Shown: piece after piece, positions 1 through 11,224 of the stretch
Numbering within the stretch: position 1 is the first letter of the stretch
How the letters are laid out: every line of letters begins with the position of its first letter
Assembly: GCA_023897205.1 (NCBI GenBank)
Contig: JAHWDD010000004.1
Span: 1,612,001-1,676,000, forward strand
Direction: 5' to 3'
Origin: Exophiala sp. HKRS030
Lineage: Eukaryota; Ascomycota; Eurotiomycetes; Chaetothyriales; Herpotrichiellaceae
DNA: 64,000 nucleotides
Translations under genes and position numbers: made by a program
The notes under the pieces: generated by a model
What the model saw: only the letters and a program-made list of their open reading frames with translations
Databases searched by the model: none
Told to the model about the DNA's origin: nothing

Positions 1-705
1 GAACGGACTCTTGCCGTGAATTTTGCCGCCATCCATACTTCAACTTTCAGCATCACGAACATCATTTTCGATTTGGTCAGCTCAGATCCTTCCCTGCAAT
101 ACATGGACATACTCCGCAATGAGGTGGCCTCTGTACTTGCCGAAGAGAAGGGGATGTGGACAAAGCAAGGTCTGGCCAAAATGGTCAAATTGGACTCGGC
201 TTTGCGAGAATCATCTCGCCTTGGCTCCTTTCTTGGTACACTTTCACGTCTGTGTGTAAATCCCAATGGTGTAACAGCTCCGGATGGCACATTCTTGCCT
301 TGCGGTAGTACCATTTCCGTACCGACAAACCCAGTCCAGAACGATCCAATGCTGTACTATGATACAAGTACATTCGATCCATTCCGTTTCTCTTCACAGC
401 GTGAAGCCTCAAGTACACGGGAGTCTGACAAGGAGGACAATAACAAGACGAGCAATACCTCGGGATACCTCGAAAAAGTGAACCTGAGTTTTGTCAGCAC
501 ATCGCCCTCATATCATCCCTTCGGGCACGGCCGACACGCTTGTCCCGGTCGGTTCTTCGCAGCAAATGAGCTCAAGTTACTTTTGGCGTACATGCTGCTT
601 CACTATGAGTTCGAGATGCAGCCCACGAGACCCAAGAACGTTTGGATGGGCCGAACGCATTTGCCTCCGATGAAAGCCACTGTCAGAGTGCGAAGGAGAG
701 GGTGA
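1..705 (+). CDS. Cytochrome P450 monooxygenase, C-terminal part (5' end outside window)
   Basis: This is the C-terminal half of a haem-thiolate monooxygenase. The frame is open from base 1. The first ATG-like codon in it is a GTG, so the protein must begin upstream of the window. Landmarks in order are an I-helix-like segment (NFAAIHTSTFS), the K-helix ExxR motif (ESSR within LRESSRL), the FDPFRF 'PERF' element, and the haem-binding loop FGHGRHACPG at about 520-549, whose Cys ligates iron. A low-complexity Ser/Asp/Asn insert lies between the PERF and haem motifs. The stop codon is at 703-705. The AIHT I-helix and FGHGRHACPG loop resemble fungal P450s of the ent-kaurene oxidase/CYP68-like type, but the substrate cannot be deduced. 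Such enzymes sit in the ER membrane through an N-terminal anchor that is not visible here. Family assignment is secure; subfamily is inference. Confidence 0.93.
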   Translation, partial: ERTLAVNFAAIHTSTFSITNIIFDLVSSDPSLQYMDILRNEVASVLAEEKGMWTKQGLAKMVKLDSALRESSRLGSFLGTLSRLCVNPNGVTAPDGTFLPCGSTISVPTNPVQNDPMLYYDTSTFDPFRFSSQREASSTRESDKEDNNKTSNTSGYLEKVNLSFVSTSPSYHPFGHGRHACPGRFFAANELKLLLAYMLLHYEFEMQPTRPKNVWMGRTHLPPMKATVRVRRRG

Positions 706-1764
706 ATATAGGGTATGTGAGCTGGCCTCGTGTTATGAATGTGTAAATGCCCGTGTGACTGGGCAAGTTATTTCTGCATGTAATGTTTACTGTGGTAACA
801 ATCCGACTCAATGCTGGTATGACTCTGAGCTGCATCTGCATGCTTGGATTTGGTATTGGCATACGTTGCGACGATTCTTCTCTCAAATGGAACCCGTGCT
901 GAAGCCAAGAAGGACGAAAATAATGTGCCACCACATAGCCCACGAGACGGTCTATTTCCTGCTCGGACCACAGTGCCCTTGTTGATCAAGTCTATCTTTG
1001 CATCTTGGTCCGAGCACTTTATCTAGTCGAGCAGGGACACTATCGTATCTCCTCGCGTTGTGAGATTAACCGGAGAGGCATGTCTGTGCCGGAAATCTCC
1101 AATAGGGTGTCAGTCTTGGTAGTACAAATCTGGCTATTTAGCGTCCACTCAATGTTGATTGACACACGTGGTCTCTCCCAGCCAAGACAGCCACAAGCCT
1201 TGGCATGTCTTGGACGATGAAATTATGTGCTCATCGCGTCTTGTGATGTGTAAGAATGATCTGGGCTGATGGATACTCGTAGAAGAATTTGTCGCTGAGT
1301 GTTCACATGGTACGAAAATCATGCATCCGATCATTACCACTCCTCTGGGTAGGAGCAAATGGTTGCATTCTAACTGCAATGGCCACTTTTAGCCAGGTGG
1401 GCGGCGAAACGAAGACAGGGATGAAACTCTTGGCCGTGCACTGTAAATTGACTTTTGGGCTTGAATCATGCTTAACAACCTTAGATGTTTAAGCATTAGC
1501 GCCTGTCGCTCTGCCTCCACTTGCGACGAATCGCAGGAGGCCCCGGAATCAAGGGTGCTGCGAATGGCTCTGTCCGGCCTCTCGACTCAGTACGATCTCC
1601 TGCACCAGTCGACAAGTCGAACGAGACTTTAGTAGGACTAGGTTGAGCACAAAACAAGAGTTCTGCCTTGAATCGTAGACGTGGCCTTGGAAGTAGATCC
1701 AGTCATCAACCAAGGGCCGAGACACAAGTGTTACGCAACCCTGATGAAAGCTGGCGGAGACTAG

Positions 1765-1789
1765 CCAAGAACACCAAGAAACACCAAGA
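1765..1789 (+). repeat. CCAAGA repeat cluster 1
   Basis: Three CCAAGA hexamers start at 1765, 1774 and 1784, spaced 9-10 bp apart. A second cluster lies 500 bp downstream. Confidence 0.6.
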
Positions 1790-2283
1790 GTATTGGCGTT
1801 GGAGCGTTCTTGAGGAGCCCGTGGAAGGCACTCGGAGCACGGGGGGCTCACACGGTGAGATTTCTGATCCGGACTGGCCCTCATCGTAATATGACAAGTC
1901 AATGTGCAACTTTTCAACGAATCTGAAGGGAAAAATTGTTTGCTTCTGCCAGTCTGTACCACGCAGTGAGGCGCCGAGCAAATATCGGCGAGAAGGGTCT
2001 GAAGCTACTCCGTACCCGTACCCCATCTGTACCCACCCATCAACCGCGAAGCCGGACCTGGTGCCGAAAAATCTACTTCATCTTTGAGTATGCCAAGCAT
2101 TCGAGGGGCCGCTAAGATGGAAGGCTAAGACGAAGACGAAGATATGCGGCGGCCAGAAGTTTACAAGTGCCAGCCACTGCCAATGGCAAGGAAGCGCAGA
2201 GGAATGCTCTGCTTGGGCCGAGAAATAATGCCATGCTTAGGAATGTGGGCTATTGGGTCTTGGTGCGATGCCGAGCACAACAC

Positions 2284-2339
2284 CCAAGAAATCCCAAGAG
2301 AACCAAGAGTTATGTTCAAGAGGCCCAAGAACACCAAGA
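2284..2339 (+). repeat. CCAAGA repeat cluster 2
   Basis: Five CCAAGA hexamers start at 2284, 2294, 2303, 2325 and 2334. Neighbours are mostly 9-10 bp apart, about one helical turn. The segment CCAAGAACACCAAGA is shared exactly with cluster 1. Confidence 0.6.
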
Positions 2340-2469
2340 TCCGAGGAGATCCTTTGAAGCTTGTTCAAATTTCCCTGATGTCCGGTAAGCGAGTGGGAAC
2401 AAGGGTCGGGCTCTCAAGGACATCTACAGTAGCCATTAGGTACCGAATACAGTAGTTTGTACATACGAC

Positions 2470-2499
2470 TACGGAGTACAGTAATTCGGCTACTCCGTA
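2470..2499. repeat. Inverted repeat TACGGAGTA / TACTCCGTA
   Basis: Perfect 9-bp arms at 2470-2478 and 2491-2499 are separated by 12 bp. The same 9-mer core recurs through the non-coding parts of the window. Confidence 0.6.
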
Positions 2500-3450
2500 T
2501 GCAAGGGCGAGATGGGATTTGATGGTTCTGATTTGACCATCTAAGTAGGTACCTGAGAGCTACGTTGAGTGTCTCTTACACATTATAGCCATCAATGAGC
2601 ATTGGTCTCGACCTGTGCCTCATCCGTGTACACAGGTACTCCGTACTTCGCAGGCCACTACCAAAGAGTCGTAGGTGTCCTCCAGTGGTGCCCAGCCCTG
2701 CCAAACCCTGGCCGAGACGCACGGGCCATTAAGCGGGCGCAGCGGCTTTGATTTAAGCATAAGCCCAAGCTTGGTGTGGGAACAACGCTGCTTGTCCGGA
2801 TCCACTATATCTCTTCGTCGCGAGTGCCTGTTCATCCAATGTGGCCTCTGATGAGTCTTTCCGACTAGTAACTAAAGTAGTAGGAATAAGTAAAAGTAGT
2901 CAGAAGTAGACTCGTGCTGCCCTTCCCTCAAACACACACAATCTCTCTCTCACGCCCATCATACTCTCTGAAATTCATTTCTCCTCCCTCGGCAATCTGA
3001 ACACCATCCTTGTGTTTGGAGTACTTCCCTGCCAGCGACTTGTGTCTAATCCCGTCTCTGGTCAGCCATCCCTCCAACAGTACATTCACACAGACTTCCG
3101 CCTAGCCCTTAGAACGCTATCCTGTGCGCCATCCGGGTGCCATATTCATATCTCCATCACTTAAACGATTTATCTCACTTGTACCTATATCAACACACGA
3201 TCCCTACTCCGCTTCGGACACTCGACTCCTCAGCAGGCCCCTCTTGAAGAAAGTGCGCCGCACGCATTCACACGAAGCAGCAGAGACTCTGAATTGACGA
3301 CAACGCTCCGCTCACCCCATAGTCGTTTAGGTGCTGCTCTAATTGCTTGACCTCACGCGCGCAAGAGCACACCCTGTGGACAATTAGACACCTCTGGCTG
3401 GCTGTGGTGGACCACCGCTCTCGGGTCATTCGGCTTGTGCAAAGTGCGCG

Positions 3451-4854
3451 ATGGAGACATACAACGGCCACGTTCGGACGCCGACCGATGCCATCATTCT
3501 CTTTGAAGCCTGCAGACTTGGAATCTTACCGCGAGTTCAGCGGAGATTGTCGGAAAAAGAAAGACAGTCCATCAGATCAGGATCAGTGTTTGTCTGGGAT
3601 GAACGAGAGGCAGGAATGAGAAGATGGACGGATGGAAAGAGTTGGAGTGCCAGTCGAGTCTCGGGCAGTTTCTTGACATACCGAGAAATGGAGGGCAAAA
3701 GAGGCAGCAACTCATTCGTCACTCCTGCAAACAAAGGGACAAAAACACCGGACAGCAACCCGGACGATTTACAGAATGGTGATGCTGAGGAGGGCCCGGA
3801 CGGCTATCGCTATAAGCCTGACGGGCTGATGAAACAGTCATTCAGTATCACCACTTCCCAGGGCCAACACCTCCATCTGATTAGCTACTACTCTCGGTCA
3901 CATCCCACAGCCCAAGGCCTTCGGCAACCTAGTACCGACCCCAATTTGGCTCACGTTCAACCCGCCAAAGGACTCTATCCCGAATCGACGATTAACGACC
4001 AGTCTTCGGTGCCAGCTGTGACGAGATCACCTATGGTAGGGGTTCCCAGCTACGTGGTAAGCCCCAGCGCTCCTGGCTATCACAGACCGAGCCCTGGCAA
4101 TCCTCATCCTTATATGCCACCTGGTTATCTGCCTCATGGTGCATACATCTATCCCATTAGTCCGATGCATACACCACCAGGACATTACGCTTTACAGCCG
4201 TATGGGCTTCCACATACTCTACCGCCTGGATTGCCGCCGCCCCTTCCTTACCCTCCACCGGGGGCCGGGGGTTACTCCCCCCATGCGTTCCACATGAGCC
4301 ATCCTCCTCCGTCTGTCTATGATCAGCGGCCACTTCGTACCTCCGAGTCAGCGCCACCGCCTGTAACAACGACGGCTAGCACCACTGCTGCACCAGCTCC
4401 ACCCATTTCGTACAGTACAAGTCAGTCGCTACCGCCTCCAACAGCTCCTCTTCCTAGTCCCGGGCTTCCGCCACCTTCGCCCCGAGAAGAGTCCGATAAG
4501 CCACAAATTGACCCAAGATTGACTGCTGCCGCCGAAGCAGCCGAATCGCAACACAATGGTTCGGCATCAAAACCTGAAGAGCCAGCTGCGTCACGTCCGG
4601 CTGAATCTGCGTCCACCGGTGCCAGTCAAGCGCCTACGATTCATGCCTTGGTCCACAATGTCTCAACATTACCGCCGCCACCACCACCTGTGGATAATTC
4701 TCAAAATGAGGCCGAAGTGGACAGGCAAGGTAGCACGAGCCCTGGAGGAACAAAGAACGGTGCACCGCCACAAGACATCCCTAGTGAAAAGCTGGGTTTT
4801 CGAGAAGACAAGCGAGCTTTGAGCAAGCTTGATCGGGTATTTGCTAGGGTTTGA
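3451..4854 (+). CDS. pac2: Gti1/Pac2 (WOPR) family transcription factor, Pac2 type
   Basis: A single-exon gene of 467 residues. The N-terminus (METYNGHVRTPTDAIILFEA) and the following RRLSEKERQSIRSGSVFVWD and RRWTDGKSWSASRVSGSFL segments are the first half of the WOPR DNA-binding domain, about residues 1-90. The second half, GYRYKPDGLMKQSFSITT...HLHLISYY, lies at about 130-165 after a short acidic linker. The remaining 300 residues are low-complexity, rich in Pro, Ser, Tyr and His, as is usual in this family. Details such as VWDEREAG and the KPDGLMKQSFS block match the Pac2 clade better than the Wor1/Ryp1/Sge1 clade. S. pombe Pac2 is a cAMP-independent repressor of sexual development; filamentous relatives affect development and metabolism. 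It acts in the nucleus. The ATG at 3451 starts exactly at the conserved family N-terminus. Confidence 0.95.
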   Translation: METYNGHVRTPTDAIILFEACRLGILPRVQRRLSEKERQSIRSGSVFVWDEREAGMRRWTDGKSWSASRVSGSFLTYREMEGKRGSNSFVTPANKGTKTPDSNPDDLQNGDAEEGPDGYRYKPDGLMKQSFSITTSQGQHLHLISYYSRSHPTAQGLRQPSTDPNLAHVQPAKGLYPESTINDQSSVPAVTRSPMVGVPSYVVSPSAPGYHRPSPGNPHPYMPPGYLPHGAYIYPISPMHTPPGHYALQPYGLPHTLPPGLPPPLPYPPPGAGGYSPHAFHMSHPPPSVYDQRPLRTSESAPPPVTTTASTTAAPAPPISYSTSQSLPPPTAPLPSPGLPPPSPREESDKPQIDPRLTAAAEAAESQHNGSASKPEEPAASRPAESASTGASQAPTIHALVHNVSTLPPPPPPVDNSQNEAEVDRQGSTSPGGTKNGAPPQDIPSEKLGFREDKRALSKLDRVFARV

Positions 4855-5605
4855 TGCTGAGTGCTGTAAACGCTCAAATAGGGGAAGGGTTGAATTGTCT
4901 GCATCTGCCGTGGTGTTTTTGGTTCTGTACTTGGGCAACATTTTTTCCGGCCGTCCTTTCTGGCGATGCACATATTAAAATTCGGCGTTTGTCAATATGA
5001 AGTACGACATCATGATATTCAAGGCTTTTGTTTGGATAGGCAATCTTATTCTTATCGAATTCTACTGCTTGTGACGGGTACATTATGAACATAGGGGTGT
5101 GGGTCATGACCTGCCAGCTGCAGCTTGCTGTGCTTGCTTTTGCTTCTACCACTGCCGGCTGAGGCATAGGCTGACAGGCTGGAGCTGGCGACTAACATCT
5201 GCGATTCGTGAGAGGTCATGCGCGACATGATCTTTTTAGTTAGCACTGCCAGTACAAGAAGTCATTTTCAATATCTAACTCAATGATCAAGTTCGCCGAC
5301 CCCTGTTCCTTTGTAAGTGTTCTTCTCTTGTGATAGATCAGGTCTCTTCTGCAATCACACAAGATGACATGGCACTTAAGCTTCAAAGTATACATCAAAT
5401 TCGGTGAGGCCCACGTTGAGGTAACTTCAGTCTTGCGAGCGCCCGTACATCGTGAGGCTGAAGGTGACAAGGCTCTCGGCTCTTCGTCGGGAAAATATTT
5501 ATGAGTGGGATTTACTTTCTGCTATTTATGCGCTGCGAACCTGGCTTCTAAGAGTCCCACTTGCAATTGTGCCTGCGAAGACAGCCAGTGCAAGTCAAAA
5601 GCGGG
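4855..5605. other. Intergenic region, Pac2 3' side to AsnRS promoter
   Basis: No gene supported. Several overlapping short minus-strand ORFs are AT-rich and have no domain signal. It probably holds the pac2 3' UTR and the promoter and leader of the asparaginyl-tRNA synthetase. Confidence 0.4.
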
Positions 5606-7414
5606 ATGCTATGGCGATTTGAGAAGTCGCCATGCCTCTCGCGAAACCTCCAATGCTTGCAGAGACACGGCCTGGGAGCGAAAACAGTCAAACGTTCTTT
5701 CCACCATACACGTCCTGTCCGTACCCCGACGAACGAAGCAACGTCGCCTCCTCTGCAGGCTGTCCGCCATGCTACCCTTGTCGATAAGAGCAAGTTGTAC
5801 GAGGCTGGATCAGACAACGCCATAGTCAAGGTTGTAGGGCTAGTTCGCAGCGTGCGGAAGCAGAAAAATGTTGCATTTGCCCGGGTCGCAGACGGATCTA
5901 CACTGGGTAGTGTGCAAGCTGTCTTTCCTCATCCCAACATAGCAAAAGAGTAGGTCGGCGCGCTGCCGAGAAGAAGATGAGAATCTTGAGCTGATGACTG
6001 GTAGCATCACGAATGGGGCGTATGTTTCGTTGATTGGAAAATGGGTGGCTTCACAAGGTGCCGGCCAGAGTCATGAACTGCTGGTGCACGAGATCGAGAC
6101 TATAGGAGAAAGCAACCCTTTGGTGAGTGTACAAGGATGATAAGGTGTCTCTGATTGCTAAGGCTTGCGGAGGAAAACCCGATCCAGAAGCAGTCTATGA
6201 CTGCTGAGTTCCTGCGCACCGTTCCTCATCTTCGCATGCGCACGGCTTTTCAATCTCTCCTCGTTCGAGTCCGAAGTCAGTTGACTGCAGCGGTGTCTTC
6301 GCATTTCAACAATCGTTCCGAACCCGTCTACCAGGTCCATCCTCCTCTGATCACATCTTCCGACTGCGAAGGCGCAGGCGAAGTCTTTACAATAACCCCA
6401 CGAAGCAAGGAGATTCCAAGATACATTCCGCCCAACACGTCCAGGGAGCAGGAGAAACTGTACTTTCGAGAGCCAAAATACCTCACAGTCTCCTCGCAGT
6501 TACATCTCGAGGCTTATTCGGCGCAGTTAGGAGACGTCTTTGCCCTATCACCCACCTTCCGTGCTGAGGAGAGTGATACGCCACGCCATCTAGCAGAATT
6601 TTATATGCTTGAAGCGGAACACCGAGGTATCACGTTCGACGATCTACTAGGATGTGTACGGTCGCTGGTCGTGGATTTGACGGAATCACTTCAGTCACAC
6701 CAAACAGGCAAAGAACTTCTGCAGTATTACGAGGATCATAAACACCGTCCTGATGAGGTCGATTTCATCGACCTTGAGGAACGATGGAGCCGGCTCACAG
6801 GACCCTGGCATACGGTGACTTATACTGCGGCCATTGAGGCTTTGAAGGATGCTCATGAAGCAAGTGGTCGAACACTGTTCGTCAACAGACCTCATTGGGA
6901 CTGGGGCTTGCAACTTGAGCACGAACGGTGGATTGTTGAAAATGTTGCGAAAGGCAAGCCGGTCTTTGTGACGCACTATCCGAGGGCCATCAAGCCCTTC
7001 TATATGCTGCCTTCAGCAATCACACCCACCTCAGAGCAGCATTGGGTGCCTGCCGACAATAACACAGATCCCGAAGAGACAGTTGCGTGTTTTGATCTGC
7101 TGCTCCCCTACGGATACTGTGAAGTGGTCGGAGGAAGTCTCAGAGAGCACCGCCTAGAGGATCTCATTCGGAACATGCGCTCGAAGGGCCTTTTGAAGAG
7201 CGTCGATCCAACAAATGGCACCGAATATCCATTCCTCGAGCCTGGAGAGTCCCTCGGTACATTGAGATGGTATGCTGATCTCAGACGGTTCGGCAGCAAT
7301 CCTCACGGTGGCTATGGTTTGGGATTCGACAGGCTGTTAGCATATTTGACAGGTGTGGCCAATGTGCGCGACGTTGTTGGGTTTCCCAGAACATGGGGTC
7401 GCGCAGATTGTTAA
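5606..7414 (+). CDS. slm5: Asparaginyl-tRNA synthetase, mitochondrial type (three exons)
   Basis: A class II aminoacyl-tRNA synthetase that charges tRNA-Asn, here probably in mitochondria. I read exons 5606-5949, 6005-6122 and 6173-7414, giving 567 residues. The ATG at 5606 yields a basic, Arg/Ser-rich leader (MLWRFEKSPCLSRNLQC) like a mitochondrial presequence; the upstream in-frame codons are not ATG. Next comes an OB-fold anticodon-binding domain (VKVVGLVRSVRKQKNVAFAR; ITNGAYVSLIGKWV, about residues 75-155), then NPIQKQSM and the catalytic core: ITSSDCEGAGEVF, motif 2 (FRAEESDTPRHLAEF) and motif 3 (GGYGLGFDRLLAYLTG). Intron 1 (5950-6004) has donor GTAGGT. Intron 2 (6123-6172) has donor GTGAGT and a GCTAAG branch-like site 10 bp before the acceptor; the nearer AG at 6162 would break the frame. 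The end, FPRTWGRADC, matches the family's usual terminus. Confidence 0.93.
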
Positions 7415-7733
7415 ACGACTTGTGGGCCCAATTGAGGATGTCACCTTGTTCCCCCGGCTGAAGAAGTCATGATTTCAGAATTTTGTATGAATACAACACA
7501 TTTTTCACCTCCTCGACTTGTCCATGCTATGGACTTCAAGGATACAATAGTCGAAAACTACACTTCGCCCTTTTTTCCCCGGCATTCCGCAATTTCTCGT
7601 GTTGTCATTCCAGTCGCGTTTAATGTCGTACACAGACCTCACCACATCCGCGTATGCTTTAAACAATTATGTCGAGCCTCATACTCACTGTTTCGTTTAG
7701 GCGAACTCGGTTGTGCTACGTAAGTGATTGAAC
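7415..7733. other. Intergenic, promoter of the PAN/mucin-like gene
   Basis: About 320 bp without a gene. It separates the AsnRS stop from the ATG at 7734; I see no distinctive motif. Confidence 0.4.
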
Positions 7734-10700
7734 ATGATTTGGAGACTTCTCACTGGGGTCGCCTTTGTGGCCAACCTTGCAGGACTAGTTACTGGGTATG
7801 GCACGACCGTCTTTGTCGAAGTCAGCTATTGCCCGGCTACCTATACAACCTCTACGCTTGCAACAAGGACGATGTCTAGTGCTCCATCGTCGACCTCAAG
7901 GTACGTCCTTCTTGTCGAGAAGATGACGGAGTCTAACGCGAAACAGTCTCACTCCGATCGTCCTTACTGTCATGCAGGGTTTTGGCGAGCAACCTCAATA
8001 TGTATCAGCAGATGGAACCATGACAAACGACTCTTCGTTGGCCGTGGATTTCTCCATAAATCCTACAGGACAGCTTGAAGGAGCAGGAGGGTTCATATCG
8101 ACCGATGGGAATGAGGCCTCGATGACCTTTGAAGTTTCTCCAACACCCGGTGCTATCTCGACTTTCTTTTCGCTTGTCAGCAACGATACGATCGCACGAA
8201 GAGATGATACACACGCCAGCAAAATCTTGGTATGGAGGAATATCGCTTTTTTTGGTGGTGAGGCTACGTTCTGCGTGTTTGGCTCAATCCTCGAGGTTGT
8301 TTTTGGGGGTACATTACCTCCAGGCTGCCATGAAGTTCTACTTGGTGCAATTCCTGCCAGCGATGTACAGAATCCGACTTCATTCTCCATGACCACTGTT
8401 CCACCATCCAGCACAAGCACGGATTCAGCCATTCTCACGGACACCACAACGACTACATACTCGTTCGTGCCGACCTCCCATAGTCCATCATTGAGCCCTA
8501 CAAGAGAGCCGACTTCAGCGTCTACGACCAGTCAAACTTCTAGTCTATACTTGTCACCGAGCTCAACTAGAGCCGAAAGCAGCGCTACAAGTACTGAAGT
8601 AAACCCGAGCACGAAAATGACGCAGGGAGCAGAAACATCGTCATCAGAATCAGCTTCTTACAGTAGCACTCTCACGTCTACTTCGTCTCCGACTCTTTCT
8701 GATTACCCTGCACCCACAACCACAGGAATTCCAAACTGCTACGATCGATCTCCGTTCGATGGCACTGTCAACAATGATTACTTGATCCTTTGCGACACGG
8801 ACCTTCCCGGATATGATATTCAACGAGTCTCTGCGTCTAATATTGCCGATTGCATTGATGAGTGTAATTCATATATACCGTCGTCACAAGGTCCATGTGT
8901 GGCTATAGCCTTTGATATTGTAAGATTGACTCCTTCCACCAAAAGAGTCTCGTACTGATTAGGTCTCCCAGCTCGCACCAGCGAATCCATGCGCACTAAA
9001 GTACAACATCAGTGACGTTTTCAGAGGCGCCGACTCATTCTCTCAAGCTGCGATTTTGGTCAATCAACCATACTCGCCAGAAATTGTATTCGCGGAGCCA
9101 CCAACTTCCAGTTCATCTTCTACGAGTGAGGAGACTTCTTCAACGATGCCTCCGCCAGATTCCACGTCCAGTCCAAGCTCGGTCGCAACGACACCTTTAC
9201 CAGAATTCACGACCAGTCTGAGTTCTATTCCCACTACACCTCCAGCGTCACCGATGACTTCGGGCACTGGAGCTGCGATAAGCACAAGTGCAGCCACTCA
9301 ACGACCCCCTTCCCCCACTACCACGAGGACAACACAGACAAGTCCAAGTATGACGAGTTCATCGCATAACTCTCCGGCTACACCAGCGAGCTCCAGCACG
9401 ACACGCACATCTACATTGCCAGTGCCAACTTCGTCACCAATCACGTCTTCTACAACGAGCCAGCAACCAGCAACAGTGGCTACAACAACAATGGGTCAGC
9501 AGCAATCAAGCAATCCCCCGTCCACCTTTCGCAGTCCCTTGAGCTCTTCGACCAGCCCATCGGCTGTTTCCTCGAGTACATCCATGGTTGTTTCCAGTGT
9601 CATTAGCTCTACCAGCGCGTCACCAACGTCACCAACGACAGGTCCAACATTCAACGCTCCATCGAGTTCTTCGGGTCCAATATCGTCCACGAGCTCTATA
9701 GTCACAACACCCTCCACCAGTCTTGCTGCCACGTCACTATTCACCACTTCGTCACCTAGACCCATCACAACAACACTTCTTTCATCAACCACATCCACAT
9801 CCGCAACTCTCTCGTACTGTTCTGCTACTCCAATCACGACTTCTTTGTGCCCGGCGTACGACCACCAAGCGCTGAACGTCAATGGCGACGGGTCATGTTA
9901 TGAAGTCGAATGTTCCACCACCCTTCAAGGCAACATCTTGACGGGCAACTCGACCACCGCATCGTCACTCAAGACATGTACAAGTTTCTGTACGCTTTAC
10001 AATGTAGCCGTACCCTTTGGCTGTGTTGGTGTCAATTTTTTGGGGTCTCTGTCCGGGAACAGTCCGAATTGTATCCTCATGTCCAGCGTCAGTAGTACGA
10101 CTTTTGGCGGTGGAATCGACTCGGCAAGATTATTGTATCCCGGATATCCGTCCATAAATGACCCGGATTACCTCGGTGCCACAACGACGACGGTTGCTGT
10201 TAGTACGATACGTTCCTCCTCTTCCTCTTCCGCGACGTCACTGGTCGGAGGGAGCAGTAGTGGTAGCGGTGGTAGCCAGACAGGCACGAGTGCGGGTGGG
10301 ACAAGAACGAGTGCGACGAGCACGACCAGTACGACAACCCTTTCACCACCTTCGTGCCCCGCCGCACCGACCGCGTCATCGTGTCCGGCCCCCTCGGGTT
10401 CCCCTGTGCCGTACTGCTACAACTACACCAACTACGGCAACACCGCCCCCTTCGAGGTCGAATGCTCGACGAGTTTCACGGGCGCCACCATGCAACCCTT
10501 GCTCGCCTTCAGCTTCGAGGACTGCGTGAGTTGGTGCCAGTACGCCAACATCTTGGTGCCCAACAGCTGCGTCGGCATGACCTACCAATACGGCACCGTG
10601 TCGCAGGGAGGGAGCAACAACTGTGTCCGGTACAGTACGTTGACGTGCGCGAGCAGGGGCAATGCGACCTACGGCAGTGCGAGGTTGATCTGGAGTGGGC

Positions 10701-10741
10701 ACCCCGCCATGACGGATTACGGGGGTAATTTTGGATGTTGA
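7734..10741 (+). CDS. Secreted Ser/Thr-rich protein with three Cys-rich PAN-like modules
   Basis: I read exons 7734-7900, 7947-8919 and 8963-10741 (introns of 46 and 43 bp, GT-AG, frames continuous), giving 972 residues. It starts with a signal peptide (MIWRLLTGVAFVANLAGLVTG). A globular N-terminal part ends near GTLPPGCHEVLLGAI. Long Ser/Thr/Pro tracts, expected to be O-glycosylated, then alternate with three Cys modules. Module 1 begins IPNCYDRSPFDG and contains CIDECNSYIP. Module 2 begins SLCPAYDHQALNV and contains YEVECSTTLQG and SFCTLYNVAVPFGCVGV. Module 3 contains PYCYNYTNYGNTAPFEVEC, SWCQYANILVPNSCVGM and NNCVRY. Modules 2 and 3 are clearly duplicates (FEVECST / YEVECST, C..FC / CVSWC, P..CVGV / PNSCVGM, SARLLYPGYP / SARLIWSGHP). 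The pattern resembles PAN/Apple folds. No GPI signal is seen at the end (GGNFGC). Probably a cell-wall or adhesive glycoprotein; function is not known. Confidence 0.85.
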
Positions 10742-11224
10742 GACGAGGGTTCTCCTCGAGTGATGGATTTGGTGGATTGGAACATTGGTGACGGGAATCA
10801 AGAAGAGAACAGAGGAAGAGAGGAAAGGGTGGGAGGAGTAGATGCAGATGCAGGTTCAGACATTTATCGAATACTGGCGGAATGACAGGTTTTTGGCTAA
10901 GTTCTTGGTGACTTGAGTTTATTTGATCTTCCATTCATTTCCTATGTGAATGTCTGTCTACTAAGAGTTGTAGGTTGACTGACCAGTATAGGTTTGTGCA
11001 AGAGTACCCGGATGTATAATATCACGAGATTTATCACGATGATTACTCTCGTACGTGAAAAGATATACATTCAATAGGCCGGGTCCCTCCTTATGCTCGA
11101 GTTCTTTTTCTCCCTCAGTATTACTTCACACAGGGACGGGGTACAGAGTGGTGATTGAGTTCTCCGTGGTATCAAGGTTGCCTAATCCACATTGTATCCA
11201 GATGATGCCCATTATCACTTCAAT
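10742..11224. other. Convergent intergenic region
   Basis: Lies between the 3' ends of the PAN-like gene (+) and the seven-helix protein (-). It should hold both 3' UTRs; no gene or clear repeat is seen. Confidence 0.4.

Larger units (their letters stand above)
706..3450. other. Long intergenic region upstream of the WOPR regulator
   Basis: I see no convincing gene in these 2.7 kb; all frames give short ORFs without recognisable domains. It holds two clusters of CCAAGA repeats (1765-1789 and 2284-2339), an inverted TACGGAGTA/TACTCCGTA pair (2470-2499) with another copy at 2637-2645, and a pyrimidine-rich, CA/CT-rich stretch at about 2928-3240 that looks like a fungal core promoter and 5' leader. 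Long upstream regions are known for WOPR master regulators such as WOR1, so much of this may be regulatory; that is inference. Confidence 0.5.
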
